From: Kiritimatiellia bacterium
Lineage (GTDB): Bacteria; Verrucomicrobiota; Kiritimatiellia; RFP12; UBA1067
Direction of reading: 5' to 3'
Assembly (NCBI GenBank): GCA_017412325.1
Contig: JAFPYE010000118.1
Coordinates: 1-7,274 of the forward strand
DNA length: 7,274 bases
In this document: positions 1 through 6,601 of the stretch, piece by piece
Layout: each line of letters starts with the position of its first letter
How positions within the stretch are numbered: the stretch's first letter is position 1
Program-made: the position numbers and the translations under genes
The notes under the pieces: model-generated
What the model saw: only the letters and a program-made list of their open reading frames with translations
What the model was told of the DNA's origin: nothing
Database searches by the model: none

Positions 1-218
1 CCGTCGGCGAAATCGCGATCCACGCGCTGCGCGGCGGGTCGATCGTGGGCGACCACACCGTCCTTTTCGCGGGCGAGCTGGAGCGCGTGGAGCTGACGCA
101 CAAGGCGCAGGACCGCGCGGCGTTCGCGGCGGGCGCGCTCAAGGCACTCGCGTGGGCGCGCGGGCGGGCGCCCGGCCTCTACACGATGCGCGACGTCCTG
201 GGCTTCACGGAGGGCTGA
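1..218 (+). CDS. dapB: 4-hydroxy-tetrahydrodipicolinate reductase, C-terminal part
   Basis: Only the last 71 residues are present; the gene begins before the window. It is read in the frame starting at base 3 and stops at TGA 216-218. The visible part matches the C-terminal substrate-binding and tetramer domain of DapB: a stretch reading [20 protein letters not shown], then ELTHKAQDR, then a final [11 protein letters not shown]. These correspond to the family patterns of the type RGGDIVGEHT, GERIELTHKA and GLYDMRDVLGL. DapB is a cytoplasmic enzyme that reduces 4-hydroxy-tetrahydrodipicolinate with NAD(P)H on the route to diaminopimelate and lysine, so it feeds both peptidoglycan and protein synthesis. 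The nucleotide-binding domain and catalytic residues lie outside the window and cannot be checked. The next gene starts 3 bases after its stop, and that gene's ribosome binding site lies inside the end of dapB, so the two are probably co-transcribed and translationally linked. Confidence 0.93.
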   Translation, partial: VGEIAIHALRGGSIVGDHTVLFAGELERVELTHKAQDRAAFAAGALKALAWARGRAPGLYTMRDVLGFTEG

Positions 219-221
219 GCG

Positions 222-482
222 ATGAAAAAGGCAGTCAAGCGGCTCGTTGCGCTCGTCGTGCTGCTGGCGATTTTCGCGGCGCTGTGGTTCATTCGGTTCC
301 GGGGCGTCACGCACGAGCAGATCTACGACGTGGTGGTGGCGGAATCGACCGGCATCCAGGATCGGATCGACCTGCGCGCGGCGGCGCTCGACCAGAAGCT
401 CGACCGCATCGAGGCGAAACTCGACCGGCTTCTGGGCCTCGCCGACCGGCCGCTCCCCGACAACTTGCAGAAGGTCGACTAA
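222..482 (+). CDS. small membrane-anchored coiled-coil protein, unknown function
   Basis: An 86-residue protein that I do not recognise as a named family. A basic N-terminus (MKKAVKR) is followed by one hydrophobic segment at about residues 8-25, most likely a membrane anchor with the C-terminus outside the cytoplasm, or less likely an uncleaved signal. Residues about 43-73 are charged and heptad-like (IQDRIDL, LDQKLDRIEAKLDRLLGL), which predicts a short coiled coil that could oligomerise. The tail is proline-rich and polar. The start is well supported: GGAGGG at 209-214 sits 7 bases before ATG 222, overlapping the end of dapB, and only 3 bases separate the two genes. The permease gene follows within 6-24 bases, so this is an operon member. 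A role as an accessory subunit of the following permease is conceivable but is only a guess from position. High-GC base use matches its neighbours. Another reading frame in the same stretch gives an arginine/serine-rich shadow with no hydrophobic segment. Confidence 0.75.
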   Translation: MKKAVKRLVALVVLLAIFAALWFIRFRGVTHEQIYDVVVAESTGIQDRIDLRAAALDQKLDRIEAKLDRLLGLADRPLPDNLQKVD

Positions 483-506
483 AGCCCGTTGCGGGCCGTT
501 CATCCC

Positions 507-1448
507 ATGGCGAACCTGATCATCGTTGCGACGCAGGTCGGCGTGCTCTTCGCGCTGATGGCGGTCGGTTTCGCCTGCCGCAAGCTGAAGCTGCTGGACG
601 ACGCGGCGGTGAAGGGGCTCGTGAACGTGCTCGTGCTGATCGTCACGCCCTGCCTTGTCGTCGACTGCTTCCAGCGCCCGTTCGCGCCCGAACAGCTGAA
701 GTCGCTCGGCGTGGCGTTCGGCGTCGCGCTGGCCGCGCACGCGGGGGTGATCGCGTTTGCGACGGCGTTCGTGCGCCACCCGGCGGCGGATTCGCGCAAG
801 GTGCTCCAGCTCGCGACCGTTTTCTCGAACGCGGGCTTCATGGGCATCCCGCTCGAACAGGCGGTCTTCGGCGCGGACGGCGTCTTCTTTGGCATTGTCT
901 ACGTCGTCGTCTTCAACCTCCTGTTCTGGAGCTGGGGCTACTGCACGATGCGCGGCCTCGGCCTCCGGCATCTCGGCGTCGCGCAGCTGCGGACGGTCTG
1001 CGTCAATCCCGGCACGGTCGGCTTGGCGGTGGGGCTGCCGCTCTTCCTCTGTTCGGCGCGCCTCCCAACCGTCGTCGCCCAGCCGATCGGCTTCCTCGCG
1101 GGCCTCAACACGCCCGTCGCGATGCTTGTCATCGGCTACTACCTTGCGGGCGCGAAGTTCGGCCGCGTGCGCACGTGCGGCGGCGCGTCTCTCGCGGCGT
1201 TCGTCCGGCTGGTCGCGTATCCGCTCGCGCTCGTCGCGGCGCTCTACCCGTTTCGCCACGCGCTCGACCGCACAATGATGCGGGCGATCGTGACGGCGGC
1301 GAGCGCGCCGGTGGCGGCGATGACGACGATCTTCGCCGCGAAATACGGACGCGACGTCGATCTCTCGGTCGGGCTCGTGAGCGGCACGACGCTCCTCAGC
1401 ATTTTCACGATGCCGCCGGTGATTGCGCTGGCAATGGCGGTGCTTTAA
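507..1448 (+). CDS. AEC-family (auxin efflux carrier-like) permease
   Basis: A 313-residue, highly hydrophobic protein of the usual AEC-family length, with about ten predicted membrane segments in two five-segment halves around a polar centre. Family signatures are visible: NAGFMGIPL near residue 110, NPGTVGLAVGLPLFL near 170, GLNTPVAMLVIGYYL near 200, and near the end ASAPVAAMTTIFAAKYG followed by GTTLLSIFTMPPVIAL. Bacterial members of this bile/arsenite/riboflavin transporter-related group move organic acids or similar small molecules across the inner membrane; the substrate here cannot be read from sequence. I chose ATG 507. A TTG at 489 in the same frame would add six residues; neither start has a convincing ribosome binding site, so coupling to the small gene upstream is likely. 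It follows dapB and the small membrane protein closely, and a ferredoxin-nitroreductase gene begins 16 bases after it, so it is probably part of a four-gene operon. Export or uptake of an amino-acid-related metabolite would suit the dapB link but is inference. Confidence 0.9.
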   Translation: MANLIIVATQVGVLFALMAVGFACRKLKLLDDAAVKGLVNVLVLIVTPCLVVDCFQRPFAPEQLKSLGVAFGVALAAHAGVIAFATAFVRHPAADSRKVLQLATVFSNAGFMGIPLEQAVFGADGVFFGIVYVVVFNLLFWSWGYCTMRGLGLRHLGVAQLRTVCVNPGTVGLAVGLPLFLCSARLPTVVAQPIGFLAGLNTPVAMLVIGYYLAGAKFGRVRTCGGASLAAFVRLVAYPLALVAALYPFRHALDRTMMRAIVTAASAPVAAMTTIFAAKYGRDVDLSVGLVSGTTLLSIFTMPPVIALAMAVL

Positions 1449-1464
1449 GACGAAAGGACAGAAA

Positions 1465-2295
1465 ATGGATAGCCCACTCTTCCAGCTTGACGAAACGGCG
1501 TGCGTCGCCTGCGGCGCGTGCGTGCGCGACTGCGCGTTCAGGGCGCTGGCGCGCGGCGACGACGGACGGCCCGTGTTCGCGCATCCCGAACGCTGCATGC
1601 GCTGCCAGCACTGCTTTGCAATCTGCCCGACGGGTGCCATCGCGTTCGACGGTCGGCGCGCGGCGGATGCGCGCGCGACGAAGGACCTGGAGCTGCCGTC
1701 GGCGGAGGCGGTCGCGAACTGGCTGCACGTGCGCCGCTCGACGCGCCAGTTCAAGGACGAGGACGTCGACCGCGCCGTGCTGGACCGGGTGCTGACGGCG
1801 CTCGGCAGCGTGCCGACGGGCTGCAACGCGCGGTCGCTGACGTTCACGTGCTATCCCAACCGCGCGTCGCTCGCGCAGTTCAAGGGCGCGTTCATCCGCG
1901 CGATCGAGGAGCACCGCGACGGCACGAAGCTGCTCCCGCGCTGGCTCGCAATTCCGGCGATCCGCCTGCGGAAGGGCGGCGAGGACCTGTTCTTCCGCAA
2001 TGCGGCGGGGATGGTGATCATCTCGACGGACGAGACGAATCCGGCGGTGACGACGCCGCAGGAGGACGTGATCGCGGCGATAACCTATTTCGAGATGCTT
2101 GCGCAGGCGAACGGGCTCGCGACGTGCTGGTGCGGCTTCCTGCGGCTCGTGCAGAAAGAGGTGCCGGAGCTGCTGGAGAAGGCGGCGGGCATCCGCCGCA
2201 CGACGCCGTTCTACGCGATGCTCTTCGGCAAGAGCGCCGTCCGCTATCCGCGCACGGTCCAGCGCGACGGCTATGCGAAGATCGACTACCGCTGA
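1465..2295 (+). CDS. ferredoxin-nitroreductase fusion protein
   Basis: A 276-residue cytoplasmic redox protein. Residues about 1-60 form a ferredoxin module with two [4Fe-4S] motifs: C13, C16, C19, C23 (CVACGACVRDC) and C44, C47, C50, C54 (CMRCQHCFAICP). The first motif lacks the usual proline after its fourth cysteine. From about residue 85 onward it is a nitroreductase domain: RRSTRQF at 90-96 matches the FMN phosphate-binding motif, and PTGCNAR at about 114-120 matches the family's P-S-x-x-N stretch. A conserved core, TPQEDVIAAITYFEMLAQANGLATCWCGFL, spans positions 193-222, given here only to mark the family pattern of an acidic start, a small-residue helix and a GLATCW turn. Electrons from the clusters probably pass to FMN, which reduces an unknown substrate. 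Start ATG 1465 has AAAGGA at 1453-1458, 6 bases upstream; this removes 14 codons that an earlier ATG at 1423 would add inside the permease gene. Such fusions are common in anaerobes; the substrate is unknown. Confidence 0.92.
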   Translation: MDSPLFQLDETACVACGACVRDCAFRALARGDDGRPVFAHPERCMRCQHCFAICPTGAIAFDGRRAADARATKDLELPSAEAVANWLHVRRSTRQFKDEDVDRAVLDRVLTALGSVPTGCNARSLTFTCYPNRASLAQFKGAFIRAIEEHRDGTKLLPRWLAIPAIRLRKGGEDLFFRNAAGMVIISTDETNPAVTTPQEDVIAAITYFEMLAQANGLATCWCGFLRLVQKEVPELLEKAAGIRRTTPFYAMLFGKSAVRYPRTVQRDGYAKIDYR

Positions 2296-2297
2296 CG

Positions 2298-2327
2298 TTG
2301 ACGCGCGAAATTGGGATTTGATATACT
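2298..2327 (+). promoter_or_regulatory. efp-murJ promoter with extended -10
   Basis: The gap before efp holds TTGACG at 2298-2303, an 18-base spacer, and TATACT at 2322-2327 preceded by TG one base further upstream (TGATATACT, 2319-2327). This is a good sigma-70-type promoter with both a -35 box and an extended -10. Transcription would begin near 2334, giving a leader of about 46 bases that is A-rich and ends in the efp ribosome binding site. It starts 3 bases after the stop of the upstream gene, so the region change is compact, and no terminator is seen between them. Confidence 0.75.
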
Positions 2328-2379
2328 GTGCGTCCATCCAATTGAAACTCAAACAACAAACGAAAGTCAGGAGACGACA

Positions 2380-2955
2380 ATGGGCGAAGTAATCGGCGCG
2401 GGCGAACTGCACAAGGGCGTGAAGCTGTTGATCGACGGCGAGCCGTGGGAAATCACCGAATTCGACTTCTCGAAGCCGGGCAAGGGCCAGGCGATCTACA
2501 ACTGCAAGCTGCGCAACATGATGACCGGCGGCGGCATGTCCAAGAGCTACCGCTCGGGCGACAAGTTCGAGAAGCCGGAGCTGCTGCAGCAGTCCGTCAC
2601 CTACTCCTACGACGACGGCCAGGCGTTCGTCTTCACCGACGACAACTTCGAGGAGATCCGCGTCAGCTACGACGTGATGGGCGACAAGAAGTACTTCCTG
2701 ATGGACGAGATGGAAGTCAAGGCGCTCTTCTTCAACGACAAGGTCATCGGCGTGGAGCTGCCGCAGCTCGTCGAGCGCAAGGTGATCAAGGTCGAGCCCG
2801 GCGTGAAGGGCAATACCGCCTCGGGCAAGGTGACGAAGCCCGCCACCGTCGAGGGCGGCTACGTCTGCGCGGTGCCGCTCTTCATCAACGAGGGCGACGT
2901 GATCCGCATCAACACCGAGACCGGTGAATACAACGACCGCACGTCCACCAAGTAA
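2380..2955 (+). CDS. efp: elongation factor P
   Basis: A 191-residue protein, close to the usual 185-190 of EF-P. EF-P binds ribosomes between the P and E sites and relieves stalling at runs of prolines. Its three beta-barrel domains are recognisable in order: an N-terminal KOW-like domain (about 1-65), an OB domain (about 66-128) and a C-terminal OB domain (about 129-191). The tip loop reads SKPGKGQA, with K35 in the place of the lysine that is beta-lysylated in Escherichia coli, so a lysine-type modification is possible; no epmA or epmB lies in the window. The C-terminus INEGDVIRINTETGEYNDR is the classic EF-P signature. Start ATG 2380 has AGGAG at 2369-2373, 6 bases upstream; an in-frame extension to 2311 would begin inside the promoter and is rejected. 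Codon choice is strongly C/G-ending with AAG for nearly all lysines, as expected for a highly expressed gene. murJ follows after 14 bases. Confidence 0.98.
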   Translation: MGEVIGAGELHKGVKLLIDGEPWEITEFDFSKPGKGQAIYNCKLRNMMTGGGMSKSYRSGDKFEKPELLQQSVTYSYDDGQAFVFTDDNFEEIRVSYDVMGDKKYFLMDEMEVKALFFNDKVIGVELPQLVERKVIKVEPGVKGNTASGKVTKPATVEGGYVCAVPLFINEGDVIRINTETGEYNDRTSTK

Positions 2956-2969
2956 GCGGGCTTGTCCCG

Positions 2970-4559
2970 ATGGCGTCGGGCAAGAAAAACATCCTTAAAA
3001 ACACCTTCACCGTGGGCGCGTTCACCGCGCTCTCGCGTGTGTTGGGGCTTGTCCGCGAGATGTTCCAGTCGCGCCTCATCGGCGCGGGCATGGAGCAGTC
3101 GGCGTTCACGCTCGCCTTTGCGATCCCCAACATGGCGCGCAAGCTCTTCGGCGAGGGCGCGCTCACGGCCGCGTTCGTGCCGGTCTTCAAGGGCGCGGCG
3201 GAGGCGGAGTCGCTCGAACGCGCGGCGAAACTGGCGCGGAGCGTGATGACGATGGTGCTGCTGGCGCTGGGCGCGATCGTCGTTCTGTCGATGGGCGCGC
3301 TGGAGCTCGTCGTCAAGTTCCGCGACGCGCTGGGGCTGCACGACATGGCGCGGCTCAAGCTCACGATCCGCCTCGTGAAGACGCTCCTGCCGTACATGAT
3401 CTTCATCTGCGGCGCGGCGTTCGGCATGGGCGTCCTGAATTCGCTCGGGCGCTTCAAGGCGGCGAGCTTCATGCCGTGCATCCTCAATGTCTGCTGGATC
3501 GGCATCCTCGCGTGGATTTCGTTCTTCCCCGAGCTGCGCATGGACCAGCGCATCCACCGCGTGGCGATGGCGATCCTCGTCGCGGGCGCGGCGCAGATGG
3601 CGTTCCTCTTCTGGCGGATGGCGAAGGCGGGCGTCGTGCCGCGTCTGTCGTTCACGGGCTGGCGCGACGCGAAGGTCGTCCTCGTCTGGCGCAACCTCGG
3701 CATCGCGGCGCTCGGCGCGGGCGCGGTCCAGATCAACTACATGCTCGACCAGTTCCTCGCGCAGATCGCGAGCGAGTGGGCGGCGGGCGTGATCGGCTAT
3801 GCGGAGCGGCTGATGGACCTGCCGCTCGGCGTCATCGGCGTCGCGTTCGGCACGGTGCTCCTGCCGACGTTCGCGGGGCTCTTTGCCAAAAACGACGTCG
3901 CGGGCGCGCGCGCGGCGTGGGCCGGATCGGTCAAGTCGCTTCTCTTCGTCATGCTGCCGTCGGCGGCGGGGCTGTTTGTGCTCGCGCCCGAGATCACGGG
4001 CGTTATCTACGAGGGCAGCGCGTTTGATTCGGTCGCGACCGTCCGCGTCTCGCGCGCGGTGGCGGTCTATGCGCTGGGGCTCGGCATCTTCGGCGTCCAG
4101 AAGACGCTCGTGCCGTGGTTCCACGCCCAGAACGACATGAAGACGCCGCTCAGGGTCTCGCTCGTCACCGTCTGCCTGAACGCCGTTTTGAACATCCTCG
4201 CGGTGACGCTGCTGCCGGTCGAGTTCCGCCACGTCGGTCTTGCGGCGTCGACGGTCCTCTGCGCGGCGGTCGGCTGCGCAATCCTCCTCGTCCTTGCGAA
4301 GCGCCGGAACGGCTCGCTCGGGTTGCGCGCGCTCGTGCGGCCGGTGTCGCTCATGCTCGCCGCGTCGGTGGCGATGGGCGTGGTGATCTTTGCCGTGCGC
4401 CCGCTGGCGGCGGCGGCGTGCGCGCCGCTCGGCGCGAAGGTGGGGCCGATTGCGTCGCTCGGCCTCTTGGTCGGCGCAGGCATGGCGACCTACGGCGTCT
4501 GTGCGCTCGTCCTCCTGCGCGATTCCGTCCGCGCGCTCCTTCACCGCCGCCGCGCCTAG
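2970..4559 (+). CDS. murJ: lipid II flippase MurJ
   Basis: A 529-residue polytopic inner-membrane protein of the MOP/MVF superfamily, close to the usual 510-530 and consistent with about 14 membrane segments. MurJ moves lipid II, the peptidoglycan precursor, from the cytoplasmic to the periplasmic face. Conserved features line up with E. coli MurJ: LSRVLGLVREM, with R23 and R29 matching E. coli R18 and R24; IPNMARKLFGEGALTAAFVP, with R57 matching R52 (K58 stands where E. coli has another arginine); and YAERLMDLPLGVIGVAFGT, with R280 matching R270. These arginines line the central cavity and are needed for activity in E. coli. It ends in a basic tail (LLHRRRA). Start ATG 2970 fits the family N-terminus but has no Shine-Dalgarno match, and it lies 14 bases after efp, so it probably depends on transcription and perhaps translation from efp. 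Other MOP families (MATE, Wzx) are less likely given the N-terminal motifs. Confidence 0.96.
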   Translation: MASGKKNILKNTFTVGAFTALSRVLGLVREMFQSRLIGAGMEQSAFTLAFAIPNMARKLFGEGALTAAFVPVFKGAAEAESLERAAKLARSVMTMVLLALGAIVVLSMGALELVVKFRDALGLHDMARLKLTIRLVKTLLPYMIFICGAAFGMGVLNSLGRFKAASFMPCILNVCWIGILAWISFFPELRMDQRIHRVAMAILVAGAAQMAFLFWRMAKAGVVPRLSFTGWRDAKVVLVWRNLGIAALGAGAVQINYMLDQFLAQIASEWAAGVIGYAERLMDLPLGVIGVAFGTVLLPTFAGLFAKNDVAGARAAWAGSVKSLLFVMLPSAAGLFVLAPEITGVIYEGSAFDSVATVRVSRAVAVYALGLGIFGVQKTLVPWFHAQNDMKTPLRVSLVTVCLNAVLNILAVTLLPVEFRHVGLAASTVLCAAVGCAILLVLAKRRNGSLGLRALVRPVSLMLAASVAMGVVIFAVRPLAAAACAPLGAKVGPIASLGLLVGAGMATYGVCALVLLRDSVRALLHRRRA

Positions 4560-4572
4560 ACGGCTCAAAAAA

Positions 4573-4616
4573 TTGTCACTTCCCCCCTTGCGCCCCGTCT
4601 GCGGATATGATATCAT
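4573..4616 (+). promoter_or_regulatory. promoter of the FadL-like gene
   Basis: The 94-base gap after murJ turns AT-rich near 4605. TGATATCAT at 4608-4616 is an extended -10 (TG, one base, TATCAT at 4611-4616). TTGCGC at 4588-4593, 17 bases upstream, is a partial -35 match. A better-looking TTGTCA at 4573-4578 is at the wrong distance (32 bases) for this -10. The expected transcription start is near 4623, leaving a leader of about 31 bases with an AAAAGGA ribosome binding site at 4635-4641. No terminator with a T-run was seen for murJ, so read-through is possible. Confidence 0.6.
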
Positions 4617-4622
4617 ATGCGC
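4601..4622. promoter_or_regulatory. operator-like palindrome over the -10 element
   Basis: ATATGATATCATAT at 4605-4618 is a perfect 14-bp palindrome centred between 4611 and 4612. Three further pairs (GCG at 4601-4603 with CGC at 4620-4622) extend it to 22 bp with a single G/G mismatch at 4604/4619. It covers the proposed extended -10 of the FadL-like gene, so a dimeric protein bound there would block RNA polymerase. A TetR-family gene is encoded in the same apparent operon and is the obvious candidate binder; that link is inference. The palindrome could also arise by chance from the AT-rich -10 sequence. Confidence 0.45.
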
Positions 4623-4653
4623 CGTTTCTGACACAAAAGGAAAAAATGTCAAA

Positions 4654-5958
4654 ATGAAAAAACTCCTGATTCTGGCGGCGATCGCCGCAGCGACGATGTT
4701 TGCGCACGGCGCCGGCTTCGGCATCTACGAGGCGTCCGCACGCGGCAACGCGATGGGCGGCGCGGTGGTCGGCGATACGCATGACGCGACGGCCGCCTAC
4801 CACAACCCGGCGAACCTCGCCTTCGCGACCAACGTCATGGTGTCGGCGGGCGTGACGTTCATCAACCCCTATTGCGACGTGGAAGTGAACCATCGTTCGC
4901 AGGATCGCATGAACCCCGGCTGGTTCACGGTGCCGACGTTCTACGCGACGATTCCGCTGCCGTTTGATTTTGCCTTTGGCTGGGGCAACTACACCGAATA
5001 CGGTCTCGGCACCAAGTACGGCAGCCGCTGGGATCTGGCGGCCGATACGCGCAAGACGACGATGGAGCAGGTGACGCTGAACCCCAACCTCGCCTACAAG
5101 ATCACGGACTGGTGGTCGGTGTCGGCGGGTATCCGCGGCAGCTATATCCGCTTCCTCAACCACAAGAAGCCGTTTTACGGGGAGACGTTCAATGTGGCCA
5201 TTCCCGTACCCCCCGGGTCCATCCCGGCCGAGGCGGATCTCAACTCGCGCCTGAAGGGCGATGACTGGGATATGGGCTGGAACGCGGCGATGACATTCAA
5301 GCCGACGGACGACCTTTCGATCGGTCTCGTCTACCGTTCGATGATTCGCCACAAGATCAAGGGGAATTTCGATTTGAACGGCACGGTCGCCACGGCGCCG
5401 GGCGGCCCTCTGCCGGGCGGGATACCGCTGCGCCAGTATCATGAGCATACGTACGCCTCGGCGAAGCTGCGCCTGCCGGAGTCGTTGACGCTGGGCGTCA
5501 ACTACAACGTCACGCCGCGCTATCGCGTGGGTTCCGCGATCACCTATACGCGTTGGTCGAGTCTGGACAAGATCGACTTCAAGATCGGCGGCGGGCACGG
5601 CTACACCCAGAAGTTCGACTGGCAGGATACGGTGCGCGTGGGCTTCGGCATGGAATACGACTTCCTCGACTGGCTCTCGGGTCGCATCGGCTACACTTTC
5701 GACGAGGATCCGACCAGCAAGCACCACCAGTCGACGATGCTGCCGGCCGGCGACCGCCACATCATCGGCACGGGCCTTGGCTTCAAGATCACCGAGAACC
5801 TGACGCTCGACCTCGGCTACAACTTCATCCGCATGAACAACGAGCACTATTTCGTCACCTATGCGGCCGGACCGAACGGCGAGAAGAACACCAAGCGCAT
5901 GTCGTGCCGCAACGGCTTCTCGCACTTGGTCTCGGCGACGCTCTCCTATTCGTTCTGA
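4654..5958 (+). CDS. FadL/OmpP1/TodX-family outer-membrane transporter
   Basis: A 434-residue outer-membrane beta-barrel protein, similar in length to E. coli FadL precursor. Residues 1-19 form a signal peptide (MKKLLILAAIAAATMFAHG) with likely cleavage before A20, giving a mature start AGFGIYEASARG typical of the family. The hatch-domain pattern follows: GNAMGGAVVGDTHDATAAYHNPANL spans residues 31-55, with the NPA motif at 51-53. The rest alternates polar and hydrophobic residues as amphipathic strands, rich in Tyr, Trp and Phe, and the chain ends in LSYSF with the terminal Phe recognised for barrel assembly. Family members carry long-chain fatty acids or aromatic hydrocarbons through the outer membrane; the substrate here is unknown. 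Start ATG 4654 is fixed by the signal peptide; the ribosome binding site AAAAGGA (4635-4641) is 12 bases away, a little far. A TetR regulator follows after 6 bases. The rest of a fatty-acid pathway is not in the window. Confidence 0.93.
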   Translation: MKKLLILAAIAAATMFAHGAGFGIYEASARGNAMGGAVVGDTHDATAAYHNPANLAFATNVMVSAGVTFINPYCDVEVNHRSQDRMNPGWFTVPTFYATIPLPFDFAFGWGNYTEYGLGTKYGSRWDLAADTRKTTMEQVTLNPNLAYKITDWWSVSAGIRGSYIRFLNHKKPFYGETFNVAIPVPPGSIPAEADLNSRLKGDDWDMGWNAAMTFKPTDDLSIGLVYRSMIRHKIKGNFDLNGTVATAPGGPLPGGIPLRQYHEHTYASAKLRLPESLTLGVNYNVTPRYRVGSAITYTRWSSLDKIDFKIGGGHGYTQKFDWQDTVRVGFGMEYDFLDWLSGRIGYTFDEDPTSKHHQSTMLPAGDRHIIGTGLGFKITENLTLDLGYNFIRMNNEHYFVTYAAGPNGEKNTKRMSCRNGFSHLVSATLSYSF

Positions 5959-5964
5959 CGCCCG

Positions 5965-6558
5965 ATGGCCAGGGCGGTCGACCACGAAGGGCGCAAGCGG
6001 CGCATCGTCGCGGAGAGCCTAAAGCTCTTCGCGGCGGTCGGCTACGCCCAGGTCAACTTCGGGATGATCGCCAAGAACTGCGGTGTCGCGCGCACGCTCC
6101 TCTACACCTATTTCAAGAATAAGCGCGCCATCTTCAACAAGGCGATCGAGGAGGTCACCTCGCGCGTGGCGGCGACGTATGAGACGTCGCGGACGGCGGT
6201 CGCCAGCGCGGAAGCGAAGCTGCGGCAGGTCTGCGCGGCGGTGCTCGACCAGATGTACGGCAACCGCGACTTCATCTGCGTCATCGCCGACGTGCTGGCG
6301 AACTACCGGCGCAAGGGCGTGACGCCGTTCGAGCGGATCGCGCAGCACACGGGCGGGCTCAAGCGCGCCTTCGCGCGGATCCTGGACGAGGGCGTCGCGC
6401 GCGGCGAGTTCCGTCCGCTCGACGTGCCGCGCACCGCGTCCGTCCTCTATTCGCAGTTCGAGGCGGCGGCGCTCCGGATCGCGGTCACCAACAACGCCGA
6501 CCGCGCCGAATCCGCCGCCGACCTGGAGGCGCTCCTCCTCTCCCTCCGCGCCCGCTGA
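5965..6558 (+). CDS. TetR/AcrR-family transcriptional regulator
   Basis: A 197-residue protein of normal TetR length. The N-terminal DNA-binding domain spans about residues 10-58: a basic helix HEGRKRRIVAESLKLFAAVGY, positions 7-27, then FGMIAKNCGVARTLLYTYF, positions 32-50, which is the helix-turn-helix with the family's LYxYFxNK ending (KNKRAIF, 51-57). The start of the helix-turn-helix reads VNFGMIAK rather than the common T-x-x-x-IA form. The remaining helical part (about 65-197) would form the ligand-binding and dimer domain; it has no recognisable ligand signature. The gene starts 6 bases after the FadL-like gene with no Shine-Dalgarno match, so translational coupling is likely and the two probably share a promoter. 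This suggests control of the transporter and of itself, perhaps through the palindrome at 4601-4622, in response to a hydrophobic ligand; none of this is shown directly. Confidence 0.93.
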   Translation: MARAVDHEGRKRRIVAESLKLFAAVGYAQVNFGMIAKNCGVARTLLYTYFKNKRAIFNKAIEEVTSRVAATYETSRTAVASAEAKLRQVCAAVLDQMYGNRDFICVIADVLANYRRKGVTPFERIAQHTGGLKRAFARILDEGVARGEFRPLDVPRTASVLYSQFEAAALRIAVTNNADRAESAADLEALLLSLRAR

Positions 6559-6560
6559 GC

Positions 6561-6601
6561 GCCGGTGTGCGGCGGCGGGCGCACGGGCTATGGCTTTTTT
6601 T
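6561..6601 (+). terminator. possible intrinsic terminator after the TetR gene
   Basis: GTGTGC at 6565-6570 can pair with GCGCAC at 6579-6584 (one G-U pair) around an 8-base G/C-rich loop. GCC at 6561-6563 can pair with GGC at 6586-6588 below a G/G mismatch, or with GGC at 6592-6594 directly before a run of seven T at 6595-6601. The hairpin is imperfect, and in the first fold the T-run starts 6 bases after the stem, so this is a moderate call. The T-run runs straight into the next promoter's extended -10. Confidence 0.4.

Noticed and set aside
152..1795. Plus-strand open frame of 547 codons across the first genes
   Set aside because: It overlaps dapB, the small protein, the permease and the nitroreductase out of frame, and its product is Arg/Ala/Gly-rich without motifs.
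2296..2379. Riboswitch or structured leader upstream of efp
   Set aside because: The gap is filled by a promoter and a leader of about 46 A-rich bases with no hairpin or conserved aptamer pattern that I can see.
1405..2412. Minus-strand open frame of 335 codons opposite the ferredoxin-nitroreductase
   Set aside because: Arg/Ala-rich shadow of a gene whose cysteine motifs and FMN-binding motif are unambiguous on the plus strand.
4525..4572. Possible terminator hairpin at the end of murJ (GCGCG near 4531 with CGCGC near 4552)
   Set aside because: The repeats lie inside the coding end of murJ and are followed by an A-run rather than a T-run, so they do not form an intrinsic terminator on the plus strand.
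4573..4578. TTGTCA as the -35 box of the FadL-like promoter
   Set aside because: It lies 32 bases before the chosen -10 and 27 before the alternative TATGAT, too far for a sigma-70 spacer; TTGCGC at 4588-4593 has the right 17-base spacing.
2859..4724. Long minus-strand open frame of 621 codons opposite murJ
   Set aside because: It is very rich in Arg, Asp, His and Glu, shows no family motif, and mirrors the strong murJ gene; long antisense frames are expected in high-GC DNA.
4576..5985. Minus-strand open frame of 469 codons opposite the FadL-like gene
   Set aside because: Arg/Val/His/Ala-rich composition without motifs, opposite a gene with a clear signal peptide and family pattern; a shadow frame.
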